64,000 bases of DNA. Source: Clostridia bacterium (lineage in GTDB: Bacteria > Bacillota > Clostridia > TANB77 > CAG-508). The notes beneath the pieces were generated by a model. The model did no database searches and was not told where the DNA came from. It saw nothing but the letters and a program-made list of their open reading frames with translations. The position numbers and the translations under genes are program-made. The stretch lies in contig JAFRCC010000025.1 of NCBI GenBank assembly GCA_017404545.1, positions 124,001 to 188,000 on the forward strand. Direction: 5' to 3'. This document shows positions 62,503 through 64,000 of the stretch, one piece after another (within the stretch, counting starts at the first letter, position 1; every line of letters starts with the position of its first letter).

Positions 62503-64000
62503 ATGGGAAATATAGACTTGAAGAAAATATATTTAGACTTTTTTGAAGAAAAAGGGCATAAAATAATACCAAGTTCGCCAGTAATACCGGAAAATGATCC
62601 AACAGTTTTGTTTAATACAGCTGGTATGCAGCCACTAGTTCCATATTTAAAAGGACAACCACATCCAGAGGGAACACGTTTGGCTGATGTTCAAAAATGT
62701 TTTAGAACAAATGATTTAGACGAAGTGGGAGATAAAACTCATCACACTTTTTTTGAAATGCTTGGTAATTGGTCTTTAGGAGATTATTTTAAAAAAGAAT
62801 CAATTGCATGGAGTTTTGAATTGTTAACAAAACGTTTAAACATACCAGTAGAAAAGCTAGCTGTAACTGTATTTAAAGGAAATGATTTAGTACCAGCTGA
62901 TGAAGAAACAGCTAATCTATGGTTGGAGCAAGGTATATCTAAGGAGAAAATTGCTTATTTAGGAGAAGACGATAACTGGTGGCCAAATATGGAGCTTACA
63001 GGTCCATGCGGTTCAGATACAGAAATTTTCTATTGGAGAAGTGAGGAAGCTGTTCCAGATAAATTCAACCCAGAAGACGACAATTGGGTTGAAATTTGGA
63101 ATAATGTATTTATGCAATATATGCATAATTCAGATGGGACATTTGAACAATTGAAAAACAAAAATGTTGATACTGGAATGGGTGTAGAGAGAGTAAATGC
63201 TATTTTAGAAGGTCAAACTGATAACTACAAGTCTTCAATTTGGACAGATATTATTGCAAAAATTGAGGAAGTTTCGGGGAAGAAATATGATGACGAAAAA
63301 TATACTACAGCAATAAGAATTGTTGCAGATCATATAAGAGCTATAGTAATGCTTCTTGGTGATGATGCTAAAATAACTCCATCAAATAAAGATCAAGGAT
63401 ATATTTTAAGGAGATTAATAAGAAGAGCTATAAGATATGCGCGTACTCTAGACATAAAAATAGATTCTGATTGGGAGCAACAAATTGCCAATATTGTAAT
63501 AAATCAATATAAAGAATATTACACAGAGCTTGATAGAAATAAAGACTTTATATTGGAGTCATTGAAGAATGAAAAAGTAAAATTCAATAGAACACTAGAA
63601 AAAGGTTTAAGAGAGTTTGAAAAAATAACAAGAGATATTCAAGGAACAGAAATAGATAAAGATACAGCTTTCAAATTATACGATACATATGGTTTTCCAA
63701 TTGAACTTACTGAAGAGCTTGCAAAAGAGCAAGATTTAACAATAGATTTAGACGGATTTAAAGCAAAGTTTGAAGAGCATCAAGCAAAATCAAGAGCTGG
63801 TTCAGAGCAAAAGTTTAAAGGCGGATTAGCTTCAACTGGCGAAATGGAAACAAAATATCACACTGCAACTCATTTGTTGAATGCGGCTCTAAAAAAAGTT
63901 TTAGGAGAGCATGTTCATCAAAGAGGAAGTAATATTACTGCAGAAAGAATGAGATTTGACTTTGCTCATGATAGCAAAATGACGGATGAAGAGAAAAAGC
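62503..64000 (+). CDS. alaS: Alanyl-tRNA synthetase (5' part, runs off the window)
   Basis: The first 499 codons are present from ATG 62503, after GAAGGGAAG; the stop lies beyond the edge. The catalytic domain begins DLKKIYLDFFEEKGHKIIPSS. Class II motifs are SSPVIP and VQKCFRTNDLDEVG, then TFFEMLGNWSLGDYFK and DTGMGVERV. The editing domain starts with HTATHLLNAAL (HxxxH). The enzyme charges tRNA-Ala. Intact as far as visible. Confidence 0.96.
   Translation, partial: MGNIDLKKIYLDFFEEKGHKIIPSSPVIPENDPTVLFNTAGMQPLVPYLKGQPHPEGTRLADVQKCFRTNDLDEVGDKTHHTFFEMLGNWSLGDYFKKESIAWSFELLTKRLNIPVEKLAVTVFKGNDLVPADEETANLWLEQGISKEKIAYLGEDDNWWPNMELTGPCGSDTEIFYWRSEEAVPDKFNPEDDNWVEIWNNVFMQYMHNSDGTFEQLKNKNVDTGMGVERVNAILEGQTDNYKSSIWTDIIAKIEEVSGKKYDDEKYTTAIRIVADHIRAIVMLLGDDAKITPSNKDQGYILRRLIRRAIRYARTLDIKIDSDWEQQIANIVINQYKEYYTELDRNKDFILESLKNEKVKFNRTLEKGLREFEKITRDIQGTEIDKDTAFKLYDTYGFPIELTEELAKEQDLTIDLDGFKAKFEEHQAKSRAGSEQKFKGGLASTGEMETKYHTATHLLNAALKKVLGEHVHQRGSNITAERMRFDFAHDSKMTDEEKK

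Noticed and set aside
1..64000. tRNA or rRNA genes
   Set aside because: I looked for cloverleaf ends and CCA-type 3' ends near the intergenic gaps and saw none. A tRNA with CCG anticodon would have been especially relevant.

Overview
The window is AT-rich DNA (roughly 30% G+C by eye) from a Firmicute, most likely an uncultured gut Clostridia. The evidence is strong AGGAGG Shine-Dalgarno sites, SMC, AddB, GdpP, CwlD, Spo0A-type regulators, sortases and G5/3D-domain proteins. No tRNA, rRNA or CRISPR array was seen.

Positions 1 to about 23,588 are the right-hand part of an integrative conjugative element (ICE). It carries type IV secretion genes: a fragment of an upstream protein, a VirB4 ATPase, an M23 wall hydrolase, small membrane proteins, a TadZ/MinD-like ATPase, a sortase and the VirD4 coupling protein. 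These are followed by a tandem ribbon-helix-helix regulator, a run of accessory genes whose stop codons overlap the next ribosome site, an ECF sigma/anti-sigma pair, a secreted protein of different base composition, two Spo0A-like response regulators, small ICE proteins and two large serine recombinases. The right end lies inside cwlD, whose 3' half resumes at 23,586, so the element has split a host amidase gene. Three ICE operons share one promoter design: three TTTC repeats spaced exactly 11 bp apart, then TTGNTT, 16 bp, TATAAT. Each is followed by a terminator hairpin before the first gene.

Positions 24,000-64,000 are chromosome: an M23 peptidase, an AI-2E family permease, gdpP, smc, a large repeat adhesin, an SbcD/SbcC-like pair, a sortase-anchored protein, an SPFH/zinc-ribbon pair, a WG-repeat protein, acpS, tatD, a G5-3D protein, an ogg-addB-pgeF-udg repair cluster, an LCP (LytR) protein, leuS, class B sortase, mtaB and the start of alaS. 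Two short genes (55.8 and 61.5 kb) have richer codon usage and look acquired, like the secreted protein in the ICE.

The main finding concerns the codon CGG. In a manual scan I found no CGG used as an ordinary in-frame codon in any native gene. The few native CGG codons sit where the reading frame breaks: virB4 (1724), virD4 (7868 and 8445), the end of the first gene (291) and the start of the LCP gene (54013 and 54059). At the first three, skipping the C (so CGGN is read as one Gly codon) restores a conserved protein. At 291 it gives a stop before the promoter. In the LCP gene two such skips connect a well-signalled ATG to the body of the protein. CGG occurs out of frame dozens of times in intact genes. 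This suggests that CGG is an unassigned or starved codon in this lineage and acts as a +1 frameshift (quadruplet-like) site, including in the ATPases that drive conjugation.
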